From Comamonas serinivorans (lineage in GTDB: Bacteria; Pseudomonadota; Gammaproteobacteria; Burkholderiales; Burkholderiaceae_C): DNA of 64,000 bases. Every line of letters begins with the position of its first letter. Position 1 is the first letter of the stretch. Shown in pieces: positions 16,049 to 25,065 of the stretch. The notes below the pieces were generated by a model that worked only from the letters and a program-made list of their open reading frames with translations, was not told where the DNA came from and made no database searches. Where the stretch lies: assembly GCF_002158865.1 (NCBI RefSeq), contig NZ_CP021455.1, forward strand, positions 434,001 through 498,000. Reading direction: 5' to 3'. Made by a program: the position numbers and the translations under genes.

Positions 16049-16585
16049 ATGACACCGACCACTGTGCTGACCCACACGCCCGCCTGGGTGTTTGCCGTGC
16101 TGGCGGCCTTGCTGTGGCTGGGCGCGCGCCAGGCGGTGCCGCACCGCCTGCGCTGGCGCCGGGTGGTGGCGCTGGCGGCGGTCTTCACGGCCCTCAGCGC
16201 CCTGGGCGTGGTGCGCAAGCTCGGTGCGGGCGTGGTGGGCGATTGGGCCGCCCTGGTCTGGGCGCTGGGCTGGCTGGCCAGCAGCGTGTGGGTGGCGCGC
16301 CGGGCCTTGCCGGCTGGCGTGCGCTTCGACCCGCGTGCGCGGGCCTTCGTCATGCCGGGCTCGCCCTGGCCGCTGGTGGCCATGCTGGGCGTGTTCGGCC
16401 TCAACTTTGCGCTGGCCGCGGGCGCTGCCGTGCACGCCGGCTGGCTGCAATCGCTGCCCGTGGCCTTGCTGCTGGCGGCCAGCCTGGGCGCCTTCAGCGG
16501 CTGGTGGGTGGGGCGCGCCTGGGCCCTGTCGCGACAGATGCAGCAGGCGCGGCACGCGGTGGGCCGCGGTCAGCCGGCGATCTGA
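16049..16585 (+). CDS. integral membrane protein, DUF6622-like
   Basis: A 178-residue protein with about five membrane segments and few polar loops, opening with THTPAWVFAVLAALLWLGARQ, which resembles the DUF6622 family of unknown function. GAGGAGA precedes the ATG by five bases. It ends 14 bp before the LytS-type kinase and may share its transcript, but no functional link is known. Confidence 0.75.
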   Translation: MTPTTVLTHTPAWVFAVLAALLWLGARQAVPHRLRWRRVVALAAVFTALSALGVVRKLGAGVVGDWAALVWALGWLASSVWVARRALPAGVRFDPRARAFVMPGSPWPLVAMLGVFGLNFALAAGAAVHAGWLQSLPVALLLAASLGAFSGWWVGRAWALSRQMQQARHAVGRGQPAI

Positions 16586-16599
16586 GCCACACTGCAGGC

Positions 16600-17790
16600 A
16601 TGGCTACACCGGTTCACGTCTACAACGCCCGTTCGCCGCGCGAGCTGCTGCGCAGCGCGAGCTGGGTGTTGGGCTTCAGCAGTGTGCTGGCGCTGTTCAC
16701 CTTTCGGCTGGCGCCGCAGCACCGCTTCGTGGAGCACTGGACCCTGGCGCTGACCGTGGGCGCCTGCTACTGGCTGGCCAGCGTGGCCCTCACCTACGTG
16801 CCGCTGGCCTGGAAGCCGCGGGCCGACGAGTTCTGGGCCAGCAGCCGGCGCGGCCGCCGCTGGCTGCTGCTGGTGGTCGTGGCCAAGCTGCTGGCCTGTG
16901 TGCTGGGCACCTGGCTGGGCAGCCTGCTGTCGGGCATCGACCTGTGGTCGGGCAGCCGCGAGGCGCGCATGGGCCTGGTGCTGGCGCTGCTCACCGGCGT
17001 CGTGGGCACGCAGCTGATGATGGCCAAGAGCCGGGCGCGGGCCCTGCAGGTGCAGCTGGCCGAAACCGAGCGCGATGCGGCCCGCGCCCATCTGCGCCTG
17101 CTGCAGGCCCAGCTCGAGCCGCACATGCTGTTCAACACCCTGGCGAATCTGCGCGCGCTGGTGCGGCTGGATGCCGACCGCGCCGAACAGATGATCGACC
17201 ACCTGAACCGCTTCCTGCGTGCCAGCCTCAGCGCCTCGCAGCGCGACGAGCACGCGCTGGCCGACGAGCTGGCGCGCCTGCAGGACTACCTGGCCCTGAT
17301 GCAGGTGCGCATGGGGCCGCGCCTGGCCGTGGTGGTCGACGTGCCCGAGGCGCTGCGCACCCTGCCCGTGCCCGTGCTGATCCTGCAGCCGCTGGTCGAG
17401 AACGCCATTCGCCACGGCCTGGAGCCGCAGGTGCAGGGCGGCACCATCTGGCTGATCGCACGCCGGGTGGGCTTGGCCGACGGTGGCGCGCAGCTGCAGC
17501 TCAGCGTCTGCGACGACGGCCCGGGCCTGCCCGAGGCCGAGCCGCAGCCGGCCGACCCGGCCGCGGGCCGCCTGCATGCGGGCGGCCTGGGCCTCACCCA
17601 CGTGCGCGAGCGGCTGACGCGCCTGCACGGCCCGGCCGCCCACCTTCACCTGGGGCCTCGCGGGCCGCTTCAGGCCGACGCGCAGGTGCCGGGTTGTCCC
17701 CCGCTTGCGCCGACCGGCACCTGTGCCCGCGTCGACCTGCCCCTGCCCCCTGATGTCCCTGTGGAAACCCCCTCATGCCCACTGCGCTGA
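16600..17790 (+). CDS. LytS/AlgZ-type sensor histidine kinase
   Basis: A 396-residue kinase: four membrane segments in residues 20-145, a short coiled coil, then the His_kinase domain with the phospho-His in QLEPHMLFNTLANLR (near residue 176) and an ATPase domain with LVENAIRHGL and GGLGLTHVRERL. No extracytoplasmic sensor domain, as usual for this class. It overlaps the response regulator gene by 16 bp. The long Pro-rich C-terminal extension after the ATPase domain is unusual. Confidence 0.88.
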   Translation: MATPVHVYNARSPRELLRSASWVLGFSSVLALFTFRLAPQHRFVEHWTLALTVGACYWLASVALTYVPLAWKPRADEFWASSRRGRRWLLLVVVAKLLACVLGTWLGSLLSGIDLWSGSREARMGLVLALLTGVVGTQLMMAKSRARALQVQLAETERDAARAHLRLLQAQLEPHMLFNTLANLRALVRLDADRAEQMIDHLNRFLRASLSASQRDEHALADELARLQDYLALMQVRMGPRLAVVVDVPEALRTLPVPVLILQPLVENAIRHGLEPQVQGGTIWLIARRVGLADGGAQLQLSVCDDGPGLPEAEPQPADPAAGRLHAGGLGLTHVRERLTRLHGPAAHLHLGPRGPLQADAQVPGCPPLAPTGTCARVDLPLPPDVPVETPSCPLR

Positions 17791-18665
17791 TTGCCGACGA
17801 CGAACCCCTGCTGGCCCAGGCCCTGCAGGCCGAGCTGAGCCGACTCTGGCCCGAGCTGCAGGTGCTGGCCAGCGTGGGCGATGGCCTGAGCGCGGCGCGC
17901 GAGGCCTTGCGCCTGCAGCCCCAGGTGGTGTTCCTGGACATCCGCATGCCGGGCCAGGATGGCCTGGCCGCGGCGGCCCAGATCGCCGACGAATGGCCCG
18001 AGGACGCCGGGCCCCTGCCGGCGCTGGTCTTCGTCACCGCGTACGAGCAGCACGCGGTGCAGGCCTTCGACGCCCAAGCCCTGGACTACGTGCTCAAGCC
18101 CATGGACCGCGCGCGGCTCATGCAGACCGTGCAGCGCCTGCAGCAGCAGCTGGCGCGCGTGGCGGGTGAGGCCGGCCTTGGCCAGCCCACAGTGGGCGCT
18201 GCGCTGGCCGGCGGGACCGCGGCGCCTGCGGCGGCCGACCCGGTGGCGCAGTGGCAGGCGCTGCTGCAGGCGGCCGGGGCCGCGCTGCAGCCCGCACAGG
18301 CCACACCGCGGCTGCGCTTCATCCAGGCGGCGGGCGTGGGGGGCCACGAGCTGCACCTGGTGTCCGTGGACCAGGTGCTGTATTTCGAGGCAGCGGACAA
18401 GTACGTGCGCGTGATCACGCGTGGGGCGGACGACGGCGAGCCGGGCCCGGAGTACCTGATCCGCACGCCGCTGCGTCAGCTGCTGGCCCAGCTGCCCGAC
18501 GACCTGTTCTGGCAGGTGCAGCGCGGCCTGCTGGTGCGGGCCGACGCCATCGCCCGCGTGCAGCGCGAAGAGAGCGGCAAGCTCTGGCTGCAGCTGCGGG
18601 GACGCCCCGCCAGCGAGCGCCTGCCCGTGGGGCGGTTGTACGCAGGCTTGTTCAAAGCCATGTGA
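17775..18665 (+). CDS. LytR/AlgR-type response regulator
   Basis: A 296-residue regulator: receiver domain (ADDEPLLA, D55 in VFLDIRMPG, K in VLKPMDR), a linker of about 60 residues rich in Ala, and a C-terminal LytTR DNA-binding domain (LVSVDQVLYFEAADKYV; HLVSVDQ start near residue 194). It partners the kinase encoded immediately upstream. Its TGA stop shares two bases with palindrome copy 5. Confidence 0.9.
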   Translation: MPTALIADDEPLLAQALQAELSRLWPELQVLASVGDGLSAAREALRLQPQVVFLDIRMPGQDGLAAAAQIADEWPEDAGPLPALVFVTAYEQHAVQAFDAQALDYVLKPMDRARLMQTVQRLQQQLARVAGEAGLGQPTVGAALAGGTAAPAAADPVAQWQALLQAAGAALQPAQATPRLRFIQAAGVGGHELHLVSVDQVLYFEAADKYVRVITRGADDGEPGPEYLIRTPLRQLLAQLPDDLFWQVQRGLLVRADAIARVQREESGKLWLQLRGRPASERLPVGRLYAGLFKAM

Positions 18666-18713
18666 GTATGGCCTGGTTGCCGTTTCATGTTCAACGAGGA
18701 ATGGCCTATACCC
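18664..18713. repeat. 50-bp palindrome, copy 5
   Basis: Left arm GAGTATGGCC...TTGCCGTT begins with the GA of the LytR-type gene's TGA stop; right arm AACGAGG...CTATACCC ends eight bases before the CYTH-CHAD stop. It fills the whole gap between two convergent genes. Confidence 0.87.
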
Positions 18714-18721
18714 GTTGAGGT

Positions 18722-20497
18722 TCAAAAAGGCTTGAGCTTGCGCAGGCGCTTCAGCGGCGCCTGGCAGGCCGCGTCGCGCTGCTGCGCCACGGCCAGCCAG
18801 TAGCCGGCGGCGTAGGCGGCCTGGGTGTCTGGCGGGACCTGGGTTGCGCTCGAGGCCAGCTGCGCATCAGCCTGGTGCTGGGCCAGCAGGGCATCGGTGT
18901 AGGCCCCCAGGGCCAGCTGCACCTCGGCCAGTTGCCGCAGGTAGCGCCGCTGGGTGGCGGACGAGCGGTCGCCGGGGGCCAGCAGCGGCTCGGCCAGCTC
19001 CAGCATGTAACGCAGGCGCTTGGCGCGCTTGCGCACGGCATGGCGGGCGTCGGCGTCGAGCGTGGGCCAGCGTTTGGCGGCACGGGCCAGTTGCTGGTGC
19101 AGGTGTTGCACACGGGCCTGCAATTGCAAGCGACTGGCCTTGTGGCCCAGCGGCTTGGCGTCTGGCGTGGCCGGCGCTGCGGCGGCGTCGGCCGGACCTG
19201 ATGCGTCATTCGCGCCAGTGGCCTTGGCTGCCGCAGGCGCGGCCGGCGGCTGCGCCTGGGCGGCGCGCACCAGCAGCGCCACCAACACCTGTTGCAGCGC
19301 CCCGCTGCGGGCCGCGGCGATCAGCGCCGGCGCGTCCGCGGGCGATGCGGCAGACGCCGGCACCGGCAGGCCGCGCGCCGCCAGGGCGTGCTGCAAGGGC
19401 TCGGGCAGGTCCTGCAGCACCTGGCGGTCGCGCACCTCGCCCAGCTCGCGGAAGCTGGTGGTCAAGGCCTGCGTCCATGCGCCGTCGGGGTCCCAGCCCT
19501 GGGCATGCAGCGGGCCGAACTCACGCAGCACCACGCGCAGGCGGCGCAGGGCCACGCGCGCCTGGTGCACGTGGTCCACGCGGCCCTGGCCGGCCGCCAG
19601 CGCCTGCAGGTTGGGCAGCAAGTGGTCCAGCCCGTTGGCCAGCGCCAGCGTCTGCCACTGCCAGCCCTTGCGACGGGCAGCGCCGGCCGGGGCGGTCAGG
19701 CGGCTGGCCTTGACGACGGGCCAGGGCTCGCTGCCGCGCACGAGTTGCTCGCCGCGTTCGGCTTTGGAGCGGGTGTCGATCCACAGGCCATGCGCGGCCA
19801 CCCAGTGGGTGGCGACGGCGGCCAGGTCGGCCACGTTACCCGAGACGAGCTCGATCTCCAGCTCCTGCACGGCCAGCGTGTGTGCCGCTCCGGCCGGGTC
19901 ACCGGCGGCTGACGCAGCCGGGGCAGCGGCGGCGCGCCGTTGGCCGCCACGCGGCGCAGCCGGGCGGGTGCCGGTCGCCGCGCCGGCCTGGATGTGGCCT
20001 TCGTCCAGCGCCAGCTCGACCACGGTGTCGCCCTGTTGCAGGCGGTGCGCCAGGCGCGTGATGTCCGTGCCGTAGGTGGCCTGCAGCGGGGCCTCGCCCA
20101 GCAGGTGGGCCAGGCGCTCGCCCACCGGGGTGTCGGCATGGCGCCGCCAGTCGGGCGCGGGCACGGCGTCGCCCTGTGCCCGCCCCAGGTCGACGTTGTC
20201 CTCGAGCCGGACCAGGGGGCCCTGCGCCAGGGCCTTGGCCGTTTGGATCCAGTGCCCGGCTGATGCGTCGTGCGTGCTGCGGTCTCGGCGCGACCGGCCC
20301 TGGCGGCCGGGCGGCGACGACGACACGACCGGGGTTTCGCGCCGCACGCGCAGCGCGGCATGGGCGGCGGCCAGGCGCGCGTCGGGCGTGTCGAAGTAGG
20401 TGGCCTGCAGGCGCAGGCGGGTGCTGCCGGTCGCCAGGGCCTGGCGCAAGGCCGGCAGGCGATCGGGCGGGACGCAGAACTTGAATTCGATTTCCAT
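18722..20497 (-). CDS. CYTH and CHAD domain protein (inorganic triphosphatase-like)
   Basis: A 591-residue protein. The CYTH domain (residues 1 to about 210) begins MEIEFKF, the conserved metal/phosphate-binding strand of triphosphate tunnel enzymes; the CHAD domain (about 265-591) carries HQARVALRRLRVVL and KRAKRLRYMLEL, basic His-rich helices that bind polyphosphate. The architecture matches YgiF-type inorganic triphosphatases. Low-complexity Ala/Pro insertions occur near residues 90-110 and 430-480. The start codon has no strong ribosome-binding site. Confidence 0.87.
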   Translation of the reverse strand: MEIEFKFCVPPDRLPALRQALATGSTRLRLQATYFDTPDARLAAAHAALRVRRETPVVSSSPPGRQGRSRRDRSTHDASAGHWIQTAKALAQGPLVRLEDNVDLGRAQGDAVPAPDWRRHADTPVGERLAHLLGEAPLQATYGTDITRLAHRLQQGDTVVELALDEGHIQAGAATGTRPAAPRGGQRRAAAAPAASAAGDPAGAAHTLAVQELEIELVSGNVADLAAVATHWVAAHGLWIDTRSKAERGEQLVRGSEPWPVVKASRLTAPAGAARRKGWQWQTLALANGLDHLLPNLQALAAGQGRVDHVHQARVALRRLRVVLREFGPLHAQGWDPDGAWTQALTTSFRELGEVRDRQVLQDLPEPLQHALAARGLPVPASAASPADAPALIAAARSGALQQVLVALLVRAAQAQPPAAPAAAKATGANDASGPADAAAAPATPDAKPLGHKASRLQLQARVQHLHQQLARAAKRWPTLDADARHAVRKRAKRLRYMLELAEPLLAPGDRSSATQRRYLRQLAEVQLALGAYTDALLAQHQADAQLASSATQVPPDTQAAYAAGYWLAVAQQRDAACQAPLKRLRKLKPF

Positions 20498-20956
20498 GCG
20501 GCATTGTCGGCGGGCCTGCCGGCGGCTGCACCGGTTGTTGCCCTGCAACAGCCCGGTACGCGGGGCTTGCCAGCCGCCGGGTGGTTTGCCTAGACTCGCC
20601 GCTCTCTTGTCTTCACCTCTTGCTTTGTGAGGTTCACCGTGCACCGCGCCATCCGTTCCTGCTGAACGACTCGCCACCCATTGCCACCTTGTCCCGCGCC
20701 CTGCGGTGGACCTGCGTGGTGTCTCCCCAGTGGGTGCGTCTGCGGTGCCAATCCCCTTGTGTCGAATCCAGCTGCTGCGGCCTGTGCTGCAGCGGGCTGC
20801 CGGCGTTGCCTTGACGTGACGCGTGGCAGGCGGATCGCCGAGGCGGGTTCATCTTCTTGTGTGAGTTGTGCGTGCGTGCCGCGGCTGCGGCATGGGCACC
20901 GCGGTCGTTCCTGCGCCATTCCCCCGGCCCTTGTGGCCTGTTTTGAGGAAGCCTCC
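20498..20956. other. intergenic region upstream of the RNA repair cassette
   Basis: No gene seen in 459 bp between the divergent CHAD and RNA ligase genes. No RtcR-type activator is encoded nearby and no convincing sigma-54 promoter was found; a GG-N10-GC match at 20825 lacks the rest of the consensus. Confidence 0.5.
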
Positions 20957-21871
20957 ATGACGACCCTTGCCCCATCCCCATGTCCCCAGACCGAACAGCC
21001 TGCGCTGTTGAAGTACCCCCGCACCCCGCACCTGCAAGGCTCGCGCCTGCAGCCCGGTGATGAGGCCGCTGACCAGACGCCCTGGTCGGCCCTGAGCGGC
21101 CGCTTCATCGTGGTGGAGGAAAAGCTCGACGGCGCGAACTGCGCGGTGAGCTTCGACGCCGCCGGCCAGCTGGGCCTGCAGTCGCGTGGCCACTGGCTGG
21201 CCGTGCAGCGCAGCGGCGGCCGCGAGCGCCAGTTCAATGCCTTCAAGCAATGGGCACGCGCCCACGAGGCCGCGTTGCTCGGCGTGCTGGAAGACCGGTA
21301 TGTCATGTACGGCGAGTGGCTGTATGCCAAGCACTCGGTGTACTACGACGCGCTGCCGCACTGGTTCTGCGAGTTCGACGTGTACGACCGTGTGCAACAG
21401 CGGTTTCTCGACACCCACGCCCGCCACGCCTTGCTGCGCGGCTTGCCCGTGGTGTCGGTGCCGGTGCTGTATGCGGGTGCGGCGCCGCCACGCTTCGCGC
21501 CCATCGCGGCCCTGGTCGGGCCCTCGCTGGCGCGCAGCGCCGGGTGGCGCGCGCACCTCGAGCGCACGGTGGCGCGCGAGCAACTCGATGTCGCGCAGTG
21601 CTGGCGGCAGACGGACCGCGACGAGGCCGGCGAAGGCCTGTACCTGAAGGTGGAGGCGAGCGGCGAAGTCCTGGCCCGCTACAAATACGTGCGGCCGGGC
21701 TTCGTGCAGACCATCCTCGACTCGGGCTCGCACCACAGCACGCGGCCCATCGTGCCCAACGGCTTGCGCGCCGGCGTCGATCTGTACGCCCACGCCATCG
21801 ACACGCGCTGGCCAGAACCCGCCTTGCAGGCAGTACCTGCCAGTCCCGATGAATGTGACATCGGAAACTGA
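20957..21871 (+). CDS. RNA ligase family protein (ATP-dependent)
   Basis: A 304-residue nucleotidyltransferase of the RNA_ligase family. Motif I is VEEKLDGANC with the adenylated lysine K56; later motifs are MYGEWLYAKHSVYYD (III), FCEFDVYD (IIIa), GEGLYLKVE (IV) and ARYKYVR (V). It should seal 3'-OH/5'-phosphate ends after end healing by its neighbour. GAGGAA lies seven bases before the ATG. The last 12 or so codons and the TGA lie inside palindrome copy 7, so the C-terminus (VPASPDECDIGN) is repeat-encoded and probably not family-conserved. Confidence 0.9.
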   Translation: MTTLAPSPCPQTEQPALLKYPRTPHLQGSRLQPGDEAADQTPWSALSGRFIVVEEKLDGANCAVSFDAAGQLGLQSRGHWLAVQRSGGRERQFNAFKQWARAHEAALLGVLEDRYVMYGEWLYAKHSVYYDALPHWFCEFDVYDRVQQRFLDTHARHALLRGLPVVSVPVLYAGAAPPRFAPIAALVGPSLARSAGWRAHLERTVAREQLDVAQCWRQTDRDEAGEGLYLKVEASGEVLARYKYVRPGFVQTILDSGSHHSTRPIVPNGLRAGVDLYAHAIDTRWPEPALQAVPASPDECDIGN

Positions 21872-21880
21872 TGCATACCC
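21831..21880. repeat. 50-bp palindrome, copy 7, overlapping the RNA ligase 3' end
   Basis: Left arm CAGTACCTGCC...CCCGAT, right arm ATCGGAAACTGATGCATACCC shortened at its inner end; total 50 bp with a 20-bp left arm. The inner core has GAT/ATC on both sides instead of GTT/AAC. It encodes the last codons and stop of the ligase and ends 21 bp before the HD-Pnk start. Confidence 0.75.
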
Positions 21881-21901
21881 TGCAGCGATAAGGAGAACAC
21901 C

Positions 21902-23080
21902 ATGTCCACCTGGACCGATTGGCTGGCCTGCGTGCCCGCCCCCGGCGCGCCCTGCGAGGCCGCCCAAACCGCCGCCTGGCTGGCGGCGTTTCCCCAGCTT
22001 GAGCGCGCCAAGACCACGCCGCAGGACCCCGTTTACCACGCCGAGGGCGATGTCTGGACGCACACGCAGATGGTGGTGAACGAGCTGGTCAGGCACGCCG
22101 ACTACGCCGCGCTGACGGCCGAGGAGCGCGCGACCGTGTTCACCGCCGCGGTGCTGCACGACGTGGCCAAGTGCGACACCACGCGCATCGACGAGCAAGG
22201 CCGCATCCGCCAGCCCGGCCACTCGCGGCGCGGTGCGCTGGACGCGCGCATCGCGCTGTGGGACATGGGCGCGCCCGTGCTGCAGCGCGAGGCCATCTGC
22301 CGCCTGATCGGCGTGCACCAGGAGCCCTTCTTCGCCATCCACGGCTCGCGCAGCGGGCACGATGCCGAGTACCTGGTGCGCCGCCTGTCCTGGTTGGCCG
22401 ACCTGCACCTGCTGGCGCTGCTGGCCGAGGCCGACATGCGGGGCCGCATCTGCGCCGACGCGGCCAGCGTGCTGGACGACATCGAGCTGTTCCGCGAGCT
22501 GGCCAAGGACGAGGGCTGCTACCGCACGCCCAGGGCGTTTGCCGACCGCCACACGGCGCTGGCCTACTTTCGCGGGGCGCAGGTGCACCCGGACTATGGC
22601 CTGCACCACGAGCCGGGCGCGCGCGTCACGCTGATGTGCGGGCTGCCGGCCGCGGGCAAGAACACCTGGGTGGCCGAGCACCGCGCGGGCCTGCCCGTGG
22701 TGTCGTTCGACGATGCGCGCACCGCGCTGGGCCTGCGCCATGGCCAGAACGAAGGCGCGGTGGCGCACCACGCCATCGATGCGGCCAAGGCCTGGCTGCG
22801 CGGCCGGCGCGATTTCGTCTGGAACGCCACGCACCTGAGCGATGCCATGCGGCGCAAGTCGCTGGACCTGTGCCTGGCCTATGGCGCGACGGTGGAGGTG
22901 GTGCACCTGGAGGCGCCGCGCGCCACCTTGCTGGCCCGCAATGCCCGGCGCGACACCAGCCTGCGCAACGCGGACCTGCTGGCCATGCTGCACAAGTGGG
23001 AGGTGCCCCTGCCGACCGAGGCGCATGCGCTGAGCTGGTGGCAGGCCGACGGGCGCCACGCGCGTGAGTGCGTGGCGTGA
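21902..23080 (+). CDS. HD-Pnk type end-healing enzyme (HD phosphoesterase plus polynucleotide 5'-kinase)
   Basis: A 392-residue two-domain protein. The N-terminal HD domain has H86-D87 in VLHDVAKCD and likely further ligands in GVHQEPFF; the C-terminal P-loop kinase has GLPAAGKNT (G247-T255, K253), the acceptor motif SFDDAR and a lid RNARRD. The order matches bacterial HD-Pnk enzymes (Runella type), which remove 2',3'-cyclic phosphate or 3'-phosphate and phosphorylate 5'-OH ends. Asn replaces the usual Ser/Thr directly after the P-loop lysine, though Thr follows. AAGGAG precedes the ATG. It forms an operon with the RNA ligase. Confidence 0.88.
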   Translation: MSTWTDWLACVPAPGAPCEAAQTAAWLAAFPQLERAKTTPQDPVYHAEGDVWTHTQMVVNELVRHADYAALTAEERATVFTAAVLHDVAKCDTTRIDEQGRIRQPGHSRRGALDARIALWDMGAPVLQREAICRLIGVHQEPFFAIHGSRSGHDAEYLVRRLSWLADLHLLALLAEADMRGRICADAASVLDDIELFRELAKDEGCYRTPRAFADRHTALAYFRGAQVHPDYGLHHEPGARVTLMCGLPAAGKNTWVAEHRAGLPVVSFDDARTALGLRHGQNEGAVAHHAIDAAKAWLRGRRDFVWNATHLSDAMRRKSLDLCLAYGATVEVVHLEAPRATLLARNARRDTSLRNADLLAMLHKWEVPLPTEAHALSWWQADGRHARECVA

Positions 23081-23241
23081 GGCGGGAGCGTCAGCGTGGG
23101 TCTGACGCGCTGCCTCGCCGCCCGTCCAGCGCGGGACCGGGGTGTGCCCGCTCGCGAGGCTGGCGGTGCCGGAGGTGTGCCCAGCCATTCGGACATCACC
23201 TACCTGGATCGGTTGTTCATGGGCATGGTTTGGTTGAAGGG

Positions 23242-23291
23242 GTGTATGGCCTGAATGCCGATCAAAAAATATCGACCAACCGGGTGTACTG
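23242..23291. repeat. 50-bp palindrome, copy 6
   Basis: Left arm GTGTATGGCC...ATGCCGAT, right arm ATCGACC...GTGTACTG. Both inner cores carry GAT/ATC, a paired change relative to the GTT/AAC of most copies. It lies between convergent genes, two bases from the MFS terminator. Confidence 0.82.
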
Positions 23292-23293
23292 CC

Positions 23294-23321
23294 CCAAAAA
23301 AAGCGCCCCCGAAGGGGCGCT
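23294..23321 (-). terminator. rho-independent terminator of the MFS gene
   Basis: Stem AGCGCCCC, loop CGAA on the plus strand, GGGGCGCT at 23302-23321; on the minus strand the stem is followed by a run of seven U. It lies about 25 bp beyond the MFS stop. Confidence 0.9.
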
Positions 23322-23346
23322 GGATGGGTGGCAGGCCTCGCGTGCG

Positions 23347-25065
23347 TCAGGCCGGCTGCAGCTTGCCGGTGGGCGAGTAGGGGTCGAAATCGTCGGCGTA
23401 GATGTCGCGGTCCTTGGTTTCGCGGATGAACAGCGAGCCGATGAGGAAGGTCATGGCCGCGATGACGATGGGGTACCACAGGCCGCTGTACATGTTGCCG
23501 CTGCTGGCCACGATGGCGAAGGCCGTGGTCGGCAGCAGGCCGCCGAACCAGCCGTTGCCGATGTGGTAGGGCAGGCTCATGGACGTGTAGCGGATGCGCG
23601 TGGGGAACATCTCCACCAGCATGGCCGCGATGGGGCCGTAGACCATGGTGACCAGCAGCACGAGGTAGCTCAGCAGCACCACCATCAGCAGCTTGTTCAT
23701 CTTGGCCGGGTCGGCCTTGCTCGGGTAGCCGGCCTGCTTCAGGTCTTCGGCCATCTCCTTCTTGAAGGCGGCGATGGCCGTGGTGCTGGCTTCGTCGAAC
23801 TTGTGGTTGAACACCACGCCCGTGGGGGCCGTGATCTGCTTGTCGCCGATCTGCACCACGGCGGCCGAGCCCGCGGGGCCAACCTTGTTCTCGTAGCTGA
23901 CCGAGTTCTGCACCAGGTACCGCTTGGCGATGTCGCACGAGCTCTTGAAGTCGATTTCGCGCGCCACCGGGTTGCCCTGGAAGGAGCAGGTGGCCGGGTC
24001 GGCCGTCACCGTCACGGCGGCGGTCTGCTGAGCCCGCGCCAGGTCGGGGTTGGCCGCGCCGGTCAGGGCCTTGAAGACCGGGAAGTAGGTCAGCACCGCC
24101 AGCAGGCAACCGGCCATGATGATGGGCTTGCGCCCGATCTTGTCGGACAGGCTGCCGAAGATCACGAAGAACGGCGTGCCGATCAGCAGCGCGGCGGCGA
24201 TCAGCAGGTTGGCCGTGTTGCTGTCGACCTTGAGCTGGGCCGTGAGGAAGAACAGCGCGTAGAACTGGCCCGTGTACCAGACCACGGCCTGGCCGGCCGT
24301 GAGGCCCAGCAGTGCCAGCAGCACGATCTTCAGGTTCTTCCACTGGCCGAAGGACTCGGACAGCGGCGCCTTGGAGGTCTTGCCCTCAGCCTTCATGCGC
24401 TGGAAGGCCGGCGACTCGCTCAGCGCGAGGCGGATCCAGACCGAGATGCCCAGCAGCACGATGGAGCCGATGAAGGGGATGCGCCAGCCCCAGGCGGCGA
24501 AGGCCTCTTCGCCCACGGCGTTGCGCACGCCGAGGATGACCAGCAGGCTGAGGAACAGGCCCAGCGTGGCCGTGGTCTGGATCCACGAGGTGTAGGCGCC
24601 GCGCTTGCCGTTGGGGGCGTGCTCGGCCACGTAGGTGGCGGCCCCGCCGTATTCACCGCCCAGCGCCAGGCCCTGCAGCATGCGCAGCGCGATCAGGATG
24701 ACGGGCGCGGCCAGGCCGATGCTGGCGTAGTTGGGCAGGATGCCGACCACGAAGGTGGACAGGCCCATGATCAGGATGGTCACCAGGAAGGTGTATTTGC
24801 GACCGATCATGTCGCCCAGGCGGCCAAAAACAATGGCCCCGAAGGGCCGTACCAGAAAGCCGGCGGCAAAGGCCAGCAGCGCAAAGATGAAGGCCGATCC
24901 GGCGTCCAGGCCGCTGAAGAACTGCTTGGCGATGATGGCCGCCAGGGAGCCGTAAAGGTAGAAGTCGTACCACTCGAACACCGTTCCCAAGGACGAGGCA
25001 AAGATCACCTTGCGCTCTTCCTTCGTCATGGGGCACGCGGCCCCGTTCACTGTTGCACTGTCCAC
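23347..25065 (-). CDS. MFS transporter, metabolite:H+ symporter family
   Basis: A 572-residue inner-membrane transporter of the MHS (ProP/ShiA-like) family: SLGTVFEWYDFYLYGSLA near residue 25, MFS motif A GRLGDMIGRKYTF, and LALGGEYGGAATYVAE after helix 4. About 12 helices. An unusual hydrophilic insertion (about residues 365-460) before the last helices carries two Cys (ATCSFQG, KSSCDIA). A GTG start at 25065 is preferred because GGAG lies eight bases upstream; the ATG 12 codons later has none. It ends in a clear terminator. Substrate unknown. Confidence 0.87.
   Translation of the reverse strand: MDSATVNGAACPMTKEERKVIFASSLGTVFEWYDFYLYGSLAAIIAKQFFSGLDAGSAFIFALLAFAAGFLVRPFGAIVFGRLGDMIGRKYTFLVTILIMGLSTFVVGILPNYASIGLAAPVILIALRMLQGLALGGEYGGAATYVAEHAPNGKRGAYTSWIQTTATLGLFLSLLVILGVRNAVGEEAFAAWGWRIPFIGSIVLLGISVWIRLALSESPAFQRMKAEGKTSKAPLSESFGQWKNLKIVLLALLGLTAGQAVVWYTGQFYALFFLTAQLKVDSNTANLLIAAALLIGTPFFVIFGSLSDKIGRKPIIMAGCLLAVLTYFPVFKALTGAANPDLARAQQTAAVTVTADPATCSFQGNPVAREIDFKSSCDIAKRYLVQNSVSYENKVGPAGSAAVVQIGDKQITAPTGVVFNHKFDEASTTAIAAFKKEMAEDLKQAGYPSKADPAKMNKLLMVVLLSYLVLLVTMVYGPIAAMLVEMFPTRIRYTSMSLPYHIGNGWFGGLLPTTAFAIVASSGNMYSGLWYPIVIAAMTFLIGSLFIRETKDRDIYADDFDPYSPTGKLQPA

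Noticed and set aside
20823..20838. Sigma-54-like promoter (TGGCA with GG-N10-GC) upstream of the RNA repair cassette
   Set aside because: Only the GG and GC doublets and part of the -24 box match; the TT of the -12 box is missing, and such matches are frequent in GC-rich DNA.
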